Positions 9,251 through 17,891 of a stretch of DNA of 43,612 nucleotides are shown piece by piece. The stretch comes from Cytophagaceae bacterium (GTDB lineage: Bacteria > Bacteroidota > Bacteroidia > Cytophagales > JAIYAX01). The notes below the pieces were generated by a model that made no database searches, had not been told where the DNA came from, and saw only the letters and a program-made list of their open reading frames with translations. The DNA lies in assembly GCA_027488815.1 (NCBI GenBank), contig JAIYAX010000003.1:1-43612 (forward strand). The letters are read 5' to 3'. Both the position numbers and the translations under genes were made by a program. Each line of letters opens with the position of its first letter. The first letter of the stretch is position 1.

Positions 9251-9777
9251 TTTGCAAGAGCCTGAGCCAGGTCAAAAAAGCCTTTTGAGTGCCTGTATTG
9301 CCTGAAAATTCGATACATGGTTTCATATTGGTGTTGAGCCAATGCTGTAATCATCTTTTCCCGTGCTTTTTTGGCCTCATCAAAAAAATCGAAAAGCGCT
9401 TCCTGCGGAAAAATATAGAGTTCGGTTTTTTCGGATTGAGAAATAGCATTGACCATTCTGCGAGTATCGTTCAGCAAACATGACTCACCAAAAGTCTCCC
9501 GCTCATTAACTATTCTAAAAGGCTCGAAATCGTCCCCTTTGTCCAAAAGCAAACTGATGGAGCCTGATTTTACCATGTAAAGTGCCAATGCGGGATCATT
9601 CCTGAAGTAGATCACCTCATCTTTGTCATAGTTTCGTTCTTGTTTTTTCTGGATGAGTAGATGCAATTCACGCTTATCAAGGCTTCTGAAAATAGGGGCA
9701 GCACCCAGAAAACGGATCACCTGAAGCTCAGATAGGCTGTAAGCATTTGAAAACGGATTTTTAAATCTTAATCGCAT
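9247..9777 (-). CDS. Cyclic nucleotide-binding domain protein (Crp-like sensor without HTH)
   Basis: The 176-residue protein contains one cNMP-binding beta-barrel: FRSLDKRELHLLI, then YMVKSGSISLLLD and ETFGESCLLND, where GES is the phosphate-binding-cassette signature, followed by a helix. No DNA-binding helix-turn-helix follows, so it is a stand-alone sensor or adaptor. I chose ATG 9777 over the longer frame to 9870 because the extension lies inside tilS and does not resemble a cNMP domain. With this start it overlaps tilS by 10 nt, suggesting translational coupling. Ligand is unknown. Confidence 0.82.
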   Translation of the reverse strand: MRLRFKNPFSNAYSLSELQVIRFLGAAPIFRSLDKRELHLLIQKKQERNYDKDEVIYFRNDPALALYMVKSGSISLLLDKGDDFEPFRIVNERETFGESCLLNDTRRMVNAISQSEKTELYIFPQEALFDFFDEAKKAREKMITALAQHQYETMYRIFRQYRHSKGFFDLAQALAN

Positions 9778-11102
9778 TGGAATCGGATGAGTTCGTAAGT
9801 CCTTTGGGTCACTTTGTATGCCTCGCTGATCTTTAATCCAATCAGCCAGACAATCTTTCCTTCGGAGCAAAGTACAAGTAGGTCTTTTTTCCTAAGACGG
9901 TCTATTTTTAAATCGATGAGAAGGTCACTAATTTTTTTTTCACCGGTCATACCTATGGGCTGCATGCGGTCCCCGGCTGCCCAGGGTCTTATTTCAAGGG
10001 GCCATTTTAGCAATCCGGCATCAAGTAAGGCAACGTTCGGGTCATTAGGGATAAGCATACTGCCTTGATGAAACTTCCATTTAAGTTGTTGATCATGAGG
10101 AAGTCTGGCCAAGCTATCTTGTTTTTTGAGATGCAAAGGCCAAATGGAATGAGACAAATCAGTTTTCGGCTCGATGATGAAAAAGCTTCGGTCAATAAGC
10201 AGTTGATGACTGGCTGAAGCGTACAGAGCGCCGGGTTGGCTGTGTTTCCGGGTCAATAAGGACCTGCTGTCTTCTCTTGAGAACCCATAGCTTTTGATCA
10301 AATAATAAAGCAACTCAGTTCCTTCGTTCGTTGACTGAAAGGCCGAGCGCTGCAGGTAAAACCGATCTCCTTCTTTTTTCGATGAGGTTCTCAGAATTTG
10401 CTGCAAACTTTTGAAGAATTGCTTTTGCACAACTTCCATCCGCTGAGCAAATCGATCCATGCCTGTCACAAAGGAAGGATTGAGCTTCTCAAATTGAGGG
10501 ATGATCTGTTTTCTGATGTAGTTTCGACGGTAATAAGTGGATTCATTGCTGGCATCTTCCCTCCAAATGATACCCTTTTCTCCTGCAAAATGTATGATCT
10601 CGGATTTACGTGCAAAAAGCAAAGGTCTGATGACCGATCCTTGCATGGGTTTGATTCCCTGCAAACCTTCGATTCCGGTGCCTCTCAGCAAGTTAAGAAG
10701 AATGGTTTCTACTTTATCATCAATATGGTGGGCGGTAGCCATTCGTTGTATGCCCTGACGGCTCATCAGTTCCCGATAAAAGGCATACCTGATTTTTCTG
10801 GCTTTCATTTGTACCGAACCATCATGCTCTTCCCAATGGCTTTGGCTTACTTTTAACACATGGCAAGTGATGGCGTTCGTCTGGCACCAGTCCTTCACAT
10901 GCTTTTCGTCAAGAACACTAGACTCTCCTCTAAGGCCGTAGTTAACATGAGCCAGATCAAATCGAATAGAAGCATGTTGAAACAAATAGGCAAGCACCAT
11001 TGAGTCAACCCCTCCACTGCAACCCAACAGCACTTTTTGCCCCGGATTAATCAGTGCATGCTGTTTTTGAAATTCAATAAACCGCTCTTCGAAGGTAATC
11101 AC
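9768..11102 (-). CDS. tilS: tRNA(Ile)-lysidine synthase
   Basis: TilS attaches lysine to C34 of tRNA-Ile(CAU), changing its decoding from AUG to AUA; it is essential in most bacteria. The 444-residue protein has the N-type ATP-pyrophosphatase P-loop SGGVDS at residues 29-34, TAHHIDDKVETILLNLLRG with the family's H-x-x-D signature, and the C-terminal TilS domain (MTGEKKISDLLIDLKI). It is divergent from the OstA-like gene and overlaps the downstream cNMP-binding gene by 10 nt. Confidence 0.96.
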   Translation of the reverse strand: MITFEERFIEFQKQHALINPGQKVLLGCSGGVDSMVLAYLFQHASIRFDLAHVNYGLRGESSVLDEKHVKDWCQTNAITCHVLKVSQSHWEEHDGSVQMKARKIRYAFYRELMSRQGIQRMATAHHIDDKVETILLNLLRGTGIEGLQGIKPMQGSVIRPLLFARKSEIIHFAGEKGIIWREDASNESTYYRRNYIRKQIIPQFEKLNPSFVTGMDRFAQRMEVVQKQFFKSLQQILRTSSKKEGDRFYLQRSAFQSTNEGTELLYYLIKSYGFSREDSRSLLTRKHSQPGALYASASHQLLIDRSFFIIEPKTDLSHSIWPLHLKKQDSLARLPHDQQLKWKFHQGSMLIPNDPNVALLDAGLLKWPLEIRPWAAGDRMQPIGMTGEKKISDLLIDLKIDRLRKKDLLVLCSEGKIVWLIGLKISEAYKVTQRTYELIRFQCD

Positions 11103-11114
11103 ATGGAATTGGTC

Positions 11115-11122
11115 TAATTTTG
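11115..11122 (+). promoter_or_regulatory. -7 element of a probable promoter for the OstA-like gene
   Basis: TAATTTTG is a perfect TANNTTTG match in the 46-nt gap between the divergent tilS and OstA-like genes. The -33 TTTG is not recognisable at 18-20 nt spacing, where tilS coding sequence lies. Confidence 0.55.
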
Positions 11123-11148
11123 GCTAAAAATACCGCTTTCCCTTTCGA

Positions 11149-12702
11149 GTGCTACTCCTCTCCCTTTCCTATTCATTGAAAAATCGCCTTCTGCTTCTGA
11201 TTATCTTTTCCTTGATGGCTTTACAGGCCTATTCTCAGGAGGGCAATCAAAGGATAGAGTTGGTGCGTTGCGATGCCCTTGACGGTGGAATTTTTAATAA
11301 CCAAAACATCATCAAACTGCTGGGAAATGTGGTTTTCAGGCAGGGAGATGCACTCATGTATTGCGACTCAGCATATCAATACAAATCGATCAATAAGCTT
11401 GAGGCATTCAGCAACATACGAATCGAGCAAGGTGATACCCTCAAACTATATGGAGATAAGCTGGTGTACGAAGGAGAAAAGAGAAAGGCAGTGATCACGG
11501 GAAAAGTGAAGCTCATCAATCAAAGTACAGTGTTGGAAACCAACCTTCTTGATTATTACTTGAGCACACGGGTTGCAAACTACTATACTGGTGGGGTGAT
11601 CACCGATAAGGACACCCGGCTTGTCTCTAAATCAGGTAGGTATGAGGCTTTCATCGCTACTTTTTATTTCAAAGATCAGGTTGTCGCTACCGACAAAGAT
11701 TCGAAAATCGAGACCGATACCCTCATCTATCAAACCGGTATTCGTAAAGCTATTTTCGTTGGGCCTACCCGAATTTATGATAATGACGGTGTGCTTTATG
11801 CGGAAGATGGGGAGTATTATCTCTCAACTAAAGTGTCCAACTTCAGGGGCAGGGTAAGCATGGAGTCCGGCAGCTATTTTCTGAGCGGGGACAGTGTGAA
11901 TTATGATCAGCTCAATCAGTTAGGCTGGGCTAAGGGAAATGTGAAAATGATCTCAAAAAGTGATCAGGTGACCATATACGGTAGGGAAGCGAGGTATAAT
12001 AAGATTACGGGTATCACCAAGGTGTATGGTGATCCCTGGATGGAAAATCTGGTTTCAGGAGACACCCTGTTTTTATCTGCTGACAGTCTTATTTCAATCG
12101 ACCGGAAAGTGGAGAAGTTCAGAATACTATTGGCTTATTATGGAGTAAGGGTATTCAAATCCGACTTACAGGGCATATCCGACTCATTGGTTTATCGGTT
12201 TACAGATTCTACCATTCATTTTTACCGTAAGCCTGTACTTTGGACAGACGATAACCAACTTAGTGCAGATAGTCTTCATATTCAGCTGGCCAATAATAAG
12301 TTGGATAAAATGTTCATGCGATTTAATAGTTTCATCATCAGCATAGACACGTTGGGGTACTTCAACCAAATGGCCGGAAGATATATGACCTCCTTTTTTG
12401 ACTCAGGACGAATCTCCAGGGTAGAGGTAAGAGGAAATGGAGAAAGTATTTACCATGCCTTGAAAGAAGATACGGCACTTATGGGCCTTAACAAAGTCGT
12501 TTGTTCAGATATGAATATCCTGTTCAAAGACAGTGAATTGCAGACGATTACGTTTCTCAGACAGCCCGATGCATTGTTCATTCCACCCAAAGAAATCAAA
12601 GAAGAAGAAACCCGGTTACGAGGGTTTGATTGGAAGCTCAGCCTGCGACCAGATAAGGAAGCAGTTTTGTATCGAGGCAGAACAAGGAAAAGTCTTGACT
12701 AA
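11149..12702 (+). CDS. OstA/LptA-like LPS-transport family protein
   Basis: The 517-residue protein begins with a Sec signal (hydrophobic stretch LLLLIIFSLMAL, likely cleavage after AYSQ) and continues with repeated beta-jellyroll units of the OstA/LptA type, such as NIIKLLGNVVFRQGD and AVITGKVKL, extending over most of the chain. LptA proteins form the periplasmic bridge carrying LPS to the outer membrane. This one is longer than E. coli LptA (~185 residues) and lacks the LptD barrel, as is usual for Bacteroidota OstA-like proteins. The start is uncertain: GTG 11149 is the longest choice, while TTG 11176 gives a tighter signal peptide. The neighbour bamD suggests a shared outer-membrane assembly theme. 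Confidence 0.85.
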   Translation: MLLLSLSYSLKNRLLLLIIFSLMALQAYSQEGNQRIELVRCDALDGGIFNNQNIIKLLGNVVFRQGDALMYCDSAYQYKSINKLEAFSNIRIEQGDTLKLYGDKLVYEGEKRKAVITGKVKLINQSTVLETNLLDYYLSTRVANYYTGGVITDKDTRLVSKSGRYEAFIATFYFKDQVVATDKDSKIETDTLIYQTGIRKAIFVGPTRIYDNDGVLYAEDGEYYLSTKVSNFRGRVSMESGSYFLSGDSVNYDQLNQLGWAKGNVKMISKSDQVTIYGREARYNKITGITKVYGDPWMENLVSGDTLFLSADSLISIDRKVEKFRILLAYYGVRVFKSDLQGISDSLVYRFTDSTIHFYRKPVLWTDDNQLSADSLHIQLANNKLDKMFMRFNSFIISIDTLGYFNQMAGRYMTSFFDSGRISRVEVRGNGESIYHALKEDTALMGLNKVVCSDMNILFKDSELQTITFLRQPDALFIPPKEIKEEETRLRGFDWKLSLRPDKEAVLYRGRTRKSLD

Positions 12703-12725
12703 TCAAATGTAGTTCACTAATTTTG
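12694..12725 (+). promoter_or_regulatory. Probable promoter of bamD-rpoZ-coaBC
   Basis: TAATTTTG at 12718-12725 is a perfect -7 box. CTTG at 12694-12697 lies 20 nt upstream and is one base from the -33 consensus. The start codon of bamD follows 8 nt after the box, so the transcript would have a very short leader. Confidence 0.6.
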
Positions 12726-12733
12726 CAGGCTTT

Positions 12734-13519
12734 ATGAATTCAAGGGTTTTCATTCTTCCCCTTTTACTCCTCACACTATTTTCCTGCTCTAAGTTTCAGA
12801 AAATACAGCGTAGCGAAAATATCAATGAGCGCTACGAGGCTGCATTGAAATATTACAAGTCAGGTGATTACTACAAGGCTGGGGTGCTGCTCGAGGAGAT
12901 GATCCCCGTTATGCGTGGACGTAAAGAGTCTGAGCTAGTGCAGTTTTACTATGCCTATTGCCAGTATTATCAGCGACAGTTGGTGATGGCTTCTTATTAT
13001 TTCAAGAGGTTTTACGAGACTTTTCCACGCAGTGAGTTTGCAGAGGAGTGCATGTTTATGTACGCTTCTTCTCAGTTTGAAATGTCTCCACCTTACCACC
13101 TGGATCAAAGCAGCAGCTTTGAGGCGATTGAGGCGGTAGAGAGTTTTTTAAGGCTGTATCCGGAAACCAAGCATTTGGAGAAGTGCAATAACATGACCGA
13201 TATTTTGAAAGGGAAGCTTGAGCGCAAGGCTTACGAACACGCTAAGTTGTATCATAAAATCGGATATTTTAAGTCAGCTACAGTTGCTATTGAAAATTTC
13301 AGGCAGGATTACCCTACTTCTTCTTTCAATGAAGAGTTGTTGTTTCTAAAAATTCAAAGTCAATACAATCTGGCTAAGCTGAGCGTGGAAGAGAAAAAAA
13401 GGGACCGCTTTAATCAGGCGATTGAGAGTTACCAGCAATTTGTAGACAAATACACCAATAGTAAGTACATGAGAGAGGCAGAAGCTATTTATGCCAACTG
13501 TCTCAACCAAATCGGATAA
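12734..13519 (+). CDS. bamD: Outer membrane assembly lipoprotein BamD
   Basis: BamD is the essential lipoprotein partner of BamA in outer-membrane protein insertion. The 261-residue product has a lipoprotein signal ending in LFSC (lipidated Cys at residue 18), then tetratricopeptide-type helices throughout, for example YYKSGDYYKAGVLLEEM and YYFKRFYETFPRSEFAEECMF, which matches BamD's five-TPR architecture. It begins a tight plus-strand set with rpoZ (5-nt gap) and coaBC (3-nt gap), a gene order well known in Bacteroidota. Confidence 0.93.
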   Translation: MNSRVFILPLLLLTLFSCSKFQKIQRSENINERYEAALKYYKSGDYYKAGVLLEEMIPVMRGRKESELVQFYYAYCQYYQRQLVMASYYFKRFYETFPRSEFAEECMFMYASSQFEMSPPYHLDQSSSFEAIEAVESFLRLYPETKHLEKCNNMTDILKGKLERKAYEHAKLYHKIGYFKSATVAIENFRQDYPTSSFNEELLFLKIQSQYNLAKLSVEEKKRDRFNQAIESYQQFVDKYTNSKYMREAEAIYANCLNQIG

Positions 13520-13524
13520 AAAAC

Positions 13525-13890
13525 ATGAGCACAGCAAAATCGAAGTTTCAAGGAATTTCAACCCGCAGCAACACGCCCGTATCAATCGTGACACGTGATG
13601 CAAGTAGAATAGCAGAGCCTACAGGCAACATCTACAAGTCTATTGTAGTGATTGGTAAGCGTGCAAGGCAAATCTCTACCAAGGCCAAAGAGGAGATCAA
13701 CAACAAGTTGTCTGAGTTTACCACTACGGTTGACAATCTAGAAGAGATCTTTGAAAACAGAGAGCAAATCGAGATTTCTCGCCATTTTGAGCGTATGCCC
13801 AAGCCTTCTCTTGTAGCAGTTGAAGAGTTTCTTGATGGCAAGGTGATGTTCCGTTCTGCTTCAGAGACCGGAGAAGAATCCGAACAATAA
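13525..13890 (+). CDS. rpoZ: DNA-directed RNA polymerase omega subunit (Bacteroidota type)
   Basis: The 121-residue protein contains an omega-like core, NIYKSIVVIGKRARQISTKA (about residues 34-53), where an alpha helix with the R-A-R-Q-I motif contacts beta-prime. Omega helps fold and stabilise RNA polymerase. It carries an N-terminal extension and an acidic C-terminal tail not found in E. coli omega, as usual in this phylum. It is embedded between bamD and coaBC with gaps of 5 and 3 nt, and the position supports the call. Confidence 0.9.
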   Translation: MSTAKSKFQGISTRSNTPVSIVTRDASRIAEPTGNIYKSIVVIGKRARQISTKAKEEINNKLSEFTTTVDNLEEIFENREQIEISRHFERMPKPSLVAVEEFLDGKVMFRSASETGEESEQ

Positions 13891-13893
13891 CCT

Positions 13894-15117
13894 ATGTCAA
13901 TAGAGGGAAAAAAGATACTTCTTGGGGTGACCGGAAGTATTGCAGCCTATAAATCGGCCTCCCTCATTAGGTTGCTGGTCAAAGCTGGAGCAGATGTCCA
14001 GGTGATCATGACCTCCTCCGCTACTGATTTTATCAGCCCGCTTACACTGGCTACTTTGAGTAAGCGGCCTGTTCTTCAGGCCTATTTTGATAAGCAAAGC
14101 GGCCAATGGCATAGTCATGTGGAACTGGGTCTATGGGCCGATATAATGCTGGTCGCTCCACTTAGCGCCCAAACCCTCTCAGCCTTTGCACAGGGGCGCT
14201 GTGAAAACCTGTTACAGGCCACTTATCTTTCAGCCAGGTGTCCGGTATGGGTTGCCCCGGCAATGGATCTTGACATGTACGTTCATCCTTCAACCCAAAG
14301 GAATCTGGACCTGATCAGTGCTGACAGGGTACATATCATACCGGCAGAAACAGGCGAACTGGCATCAGGCCTGTATGGGCAGGGTAGAATGGCAGAGCCG
14401 GAACAGATTTTTGACTTGCTCGAGAAACACTTTAAGTCAGGGATGGCTTTGAGAAACACAAAAGTGTTGCTGACCTCTGGGCCTACCAGAGAGGCAATCG
14501 ATCCTGTGAGATTTATCAGCAATCACTCAACCGGCAAAATGGGAGCAGCTATTGCAGAAGCACTGTTGAACCTTGGGGCTGAGGTGCACATGGTCGCAGG
14601 GCCTTCGCAAGTGTATCCAAAACCCAACCCCAGATTGAAAATCTACCATGTGCAGTCAGCTGAAGAGATGAGTGTACAGGCAGAACAGCTTTTTGGGCAG
14701 TGCCGTTTAGCAGTTCTCACGGCTGCCGTTGCTGACTATCAGGCTGCACAACCTTCTGAGCAAAAGATAAAAAAGTCATCAGACGAATTGAGCATTAGTC
14801 TTCGTAAGACCAAAGACATTGCTGCCGGATTGGGAAAGATTAAGAAAGCAGAACAGTTTATAATCGGCTTCGCCCTGGAAACTCAAGATGAGCGTGTGAA
14901 TGCCAAAGAAAAGCTAAACAGGAAAAACATGGACATGATCGTACTTAACAGTCTATCGGATGCAGGAGCAGGCTTTGGACACGATACCAACAAAGTGACC
15001 TTTTTATTTCAGTCAGGGGAAGAAAAGTCTCTGCCTTTGCTGAGCAAAGCTGAAGTGGCCATTGCCATCAGCGAGGTAGCAGAGAATTGGCTGGCTTCCG
15101 GCCAGGGCAATCGCTAA
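13894..15117 (+). CDS. coaBC: Bifunctional phosphopantothenoylcysteine decarboxylase / phosphopantothenate-cysteine ligase
   Basis: CoaBC makes 4'-phosphopantetheine in coenzyme A synthesis. The 407-residue fusion has the FMN-binding CoaC domain (GVTGSIAAYKSASL near residue 9; catalytic histidine in WHSHVELG; VAPAMDLDMYVHP) and the CoaB ligase domain from about residue 190 (LTSGPTREAIDPVRFISNHSTGKMG). The residue aligned with the E. coli active-site Cys158 is serine here (S158 in ELASGL); I recall this as common in Bacteroidota. The stop codon lies 50 nt inside the convergent TPR gene. The DUF4835 and recN genes that often follow coaBC in this phylum are absent. Confidence 0.96.
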   Translation: MSIEGKKILLGVTGSIAAYKSASLIRLLVKAGADVQVIMTSSATDFISPLTLATLSKRPVLQAYFDKQSGQWHSHVELGLWADIMLVAPLSAQTLSAFAQGRCENLLQATYLSARCPVWVAPAMDLDMYVHPSTQRNLDLISADRVHIIPAETGELASGLYGQGRMAEPEQIFDLLEKHFKSGMALRNTKVLLTSGPTREAIDPVRFISNHSTGKMGAAIAEALLNLGAEVHMVAGPSQVYPKPNPRLKIYHVQSAEEMSVQAEQLFGQCRLAVLTAAVADYQAAQPSEQKIKKSSDELSISLRKTKDIAAGLGKIKKAEQFIIGFALETQDERVNAKEKLNRKNMDMIVLNSLSDAGAGFGHDTNKVTFLFQSGEEKSLPLLSKAEVAIAISEVAENWLASGQGNR

Positions 15118-17407
15118 GCAAATATTCCAAACGGTTATTTCGGTAGCCATCGGCTTTAATACTTGTCGAGTTCAAAATGAGCTGTTCAGCCTCAGCACAA
15201 TTCCCTTTAGCTTTATATAGATCAGCCAATACCCATACAATTTCAGCTTCTTCTGGCTTTCTCATTCTGGCCCGATCTACCAGGTCAAAGGCATCCTGAA
15301 GATACCTAAGTCGGTTAAGAGTGTCCATGTTTGCCTTTTGCTTTCGGCTTTCAGCATAGTAAAGCAAGGAGTAAGGTTGATCTGGTTCTTTTTTTAGAGC
15401 GATATCCAAATAATCTTTGGCAATGTCCGGGTAGCCGATTTGAATATGAAAATAAGCCATCCCTTGCAATGCAGTGATATTTTCCGGTTCAATACTCAAG
15501 GCACTCTGATAGGCTTGAGAAGCCAGGCTAAGACGTTTGGTTCGCTCATCTGGGCTGCGGGTGTAGTTTGACCAACTCAGAAAAGTGCTTCCTACGAGTA
15601 AATGAAGGTTGATGTTTCTTGGATTTCTGGCCAAAGACCTGTTTGCCCTTTCCACGCACATGTCATAATGCATAATGGTATGGTAATACGTCGCAGCTTG
15701 TTCATCAATATCCATTTTATCATAGTAGTGTGGGCGATAAAATGGCCAAAAGATATAGTTAACTCGATGTACCCAATGGGTTTTGCTCACTCTGTTCAAA
15801 TTAAACAAATCTCTTTTGCCATCCATGAAGGCATGTTTTTTCAATAGCTCCAGGTTATCGTCAATTTCCCGAACATAAACGGCGTCAGAAGGATCAACAT
15901 ACACCATTTCAAAGTAACGCTCCCGGTTTAGAAACTCATGTAATGCTGGGAAGTCAATCCGGCTCAAAACAACATAATCAAACTGCTCGACGCTATCCAG
16001 AGCAATAAACTTCATCGGGTCATTGACAACGTCAAGATATTTATTGAAAAAGGTCTGAGGAAAAACATCCAAATCCCTTAAGTCTATAAATGTTTTGAAA
16101 TCTGGGCGAAGCCCCCACATGAGTGCAGAAGAATTGAGATAATCACTAAAAGCTTTTCCCTTAATCTGGTTTTGTTTAATGAATTGTATTGCGCCTGATG
16201 AATTCCTAAGCGGGTCTATACCCAAACCAAATGAGTCTTTCAATGAAAAACTTTCATACCATTTGTTGCTGGCGATCGTCCCATACAAGAACATGATTCC
16301 AGCCAGCAACACATATTTCCAAATGTTAATCGTAAAAATTCGATTTATCCATGAAATAGTACTTAAACCAGTTAAGGCCAATGAGGCTGCAGGCACAGCG
16401 GCCAATGCAAAAAAAGGAATGTTCCTTTGGGCACTTAGGGCAAGGTAAAAAAACATGGCAAGCACAAGAAGATAGCCCGGGCTTAACCATACCATTAGCC
16501 TTAATGGAGACTCTTTCTTGAACTTCATCCAGGCTAAAAACAAGCCTAAAATCAAAAAAAGCATAATCCCCAAGCCCAAATAGGTGGAAATGCCCCAGTA
16601 CAAGGGTTGCCTAAAATCAAATAATTCGACGGTATACTTATTAGCTGAAAGCTGGGAGAAAATCTCAATCGGGTGCAGGATCATTTTAGGTCCATACGGA
16701 TGGAAAGCAGGGGCAAGCAGACATAAAAGGGCCAGCAATCCGTACCTGATCAGCAATTTGATTTCAATTTTTTCATGCACATAATGCATCAGGAGTGCTG
16801 AACTCAAAAACACCACATGAAGAACCATACCCACTCCAAAGGCTTCGTGCAAATTTGCCCAAAGTACCTGGAGAGCAAACATTACATACATCAGCTTTAC
16901 ATTCTTGTATCCTGAAGTGTAAAACCTGACATGCAGGTAGATGAAGAGCAAGCTTAACAGGTGGCTGACCATTTCCGGGCGGGAGGTCATTCTGAATTCT
17001 GAAGCAGCAAAAGCAATGACAGCTACCAGATAAAACGTAAAGTACGATGGCTTATCTTCTTTCGGGCTAAGTAATAGCCACAATGCACGCAGAATGCTAA
17101 GCATGGCCAGGTTGCAGATCAATTGAAGCAAAAGCAGACCTTCTGGCTGAAACACCTGAGCCCATAAGTAAGCGATCACTTCGAAGCCCCACTTGACATT
17201 GATCCAGGGTTGACCAAACCGAGTGTAGGAAAAAGGATCGGTGTAAGGAACCCCATTTTGCAGGATGTACTCACCTGTACGTAACATCCACCAAAGGTCA
17301 GGCTCACTAAAGGTTTTGATTGCCCAAACTGCGGAAAGGAGGTAGACCAAAAACAATCCCACCTTTTCCAGCATGTTCATGCCGGTTGCGGATGATTTTA
17401 ATGACAT
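15068..17407 (-). CDS. Polytopic membrane protein with C-terminal TPR domain (GT-C-like)
   Basis: The 779-residue protein has about ten hydrophobic segments in residues 10-400, then a soluble region and TPR-type helices near residues 580-760 (for example ALSIEPENITALQGMAYFHI). The N-terminus with DLWWMLRTGEYIL, a Pro-Tyr-Thr-Asp-Pro stretch and the first extracytoplasmic loop resembles GT-C glycosyltransferase-like proteins using polyprenyl-linked sugars, but I cannot identify the catalytic residues securely. A role in surface polysaccharide or protein glycosylation is inference. It is last in a four-gene minus-strand run and overlaps the 3' end of coaBC by 50 nt. Confidence 0.75.
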   Translation of the reverse strand: MSLKSSATGMNMLEKVGLFLVYLLSAVWAIKTFSEPDLWWMLRTGEYILQNGVPYTDPFSYTRFGQPWINVKWGFEVIAYLWAQVFQPEGLLLLQLICNLAMLSILRALWLLLSPKEDKPSYFTFYLVAVIAFAASEFRMTSRPEMVSHLLSLLFIYLHVRFYTSGYKNVKLMYVMFALQVLWANLHEAFGVGMVLHVVFLSSALLMHYVHEKIEIKLLIRYGLLALLCLLAPAFHPYGPKMILHPIEIFSQLSANKYTVELFDFRQPLYWGISTYLGLGIMLFLILGLFLAWMKFKKESPLRLMVWLSPGYLLVLAMFFYLALSAQRNIPFFALAAVPAASLALTGLSTISWINRIFTINIWKYVLLAGIMFLYGTIASNKWYESFSLKDSFGLGIDPLRNSSGAIQFIKQNQIKGKAFSDYLNSSALMWGLRPDFKTFIDLRDLDVFPQTFFNKYLDVVNDPMKFIALDSVEQFDYVVLSRIDFPALHEFLNRERYFEMVYVDPSDAVYVREIDDNLELLKKHAFMDGKRDLFNLNRVSKTHWVHRVNYIFWPFYRPHYYDKMDIDEQAATYYHTIMHYDMCVERANRSLARNPRNINLHLLVGSTFLSWSNYTRSPDERTKRLSLASQAYQSALSIEPENITALQGMAYFHIQIGYPDIAKDYLDIALKKEPDQPYSLLYYAESRKQKANMDTLNRLRYLQDAFDLVDRARMRKPEEAEIVWVLADLYKAKGNCAEAEQLILNSTSIKADGYRNNRLEYLLSDCPGRKPANSLLPR

Positions 17408-17445
17408 AGAGAATGTTTTACAACTGAACGTTAACGCTCATCAGT

Positions 17446-17829
17446 TCAATGGACAATCCCGCATTCTTTGCAGAATTTTTTTTTACCAACCGGGTTTTTC
17501 TTGGGTGGGCGTTTATGTCCGAAATAACTTTTGTTGCTGTATTGAGGCTTTTGCATCTCTTTTGCGGTTTTTTGGTTTCGGGCAACTGCATTATCAACCC
17601 TGTCCTCATACTCCCTAACCTTACGATTGTATTCAAATGCCTGGTTTTTCTTTTGCCACCACTTTCTCTTTTTGCTTTTACGGGCACCCTCAGAACTGAA
17701 GCGCACATTTGACTCGGCTGGCTTTACCGTGTTGTCTCTTGAGTTTGGTGCCGTCTGCGCATGCAACGCCTGACTACCTCCCCAAAAAAGAAAGAGACCA
17801 ATTAAGAAAATGATTGTACTACACCTCAT
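17446..17829 (-). CDS. Small basic secreted protein with C-terminal CKECGIVH
   Basis: The 127-residue protein has a signal peptide (hydrophobic core residues 5-20, likely cleavage after ALHAQ), followed by a strongly Lys/Arg-rich body and a C-terminus with CKECGIVH. Two closely spaced cysteines and a histidine at the very end suggest a redox pair or metal site. I recall similar short basic proteins with this ending in other Bacteroidota but know no function. It lies 62 nt after the LysM gene and 38 nt before the TPR gene. Overlapping frames on both strands are less plausible because they lack a signal peptide. Confidence 0.7.
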   Translation of the reverse strand: MRCSTIIFLIGLFLFWGGSQALHAQTAPNSRDNTVKPAESNVRFSSEGARKSKKRKWWQKKNQAFEYNRKVREYEDRVDNAVARNQKTAKEMQKPQYSNKSYFGHKRPPKKNPVGKKKFCKECGIVH

Positions 17830-17891
17830 GCTTGATCAAACGGTTGGCTTGCAGAATTATTTCCCTGCAATTTAGCAATCTTACGTTGATC

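Noticed and set aside
9778-9870. N-terminal extension of the cNMP-binding gene
   Set aside because: Overlaps tilS extensively and is not needed for the domain; ATG 9777 gives a normal short overlap.
10398-10856. 152-residue plus-strand open frame inside tilS
   Set aside because: Antisense to conserved tilS coding sequence; composition looks like a reverse-frame shadow.
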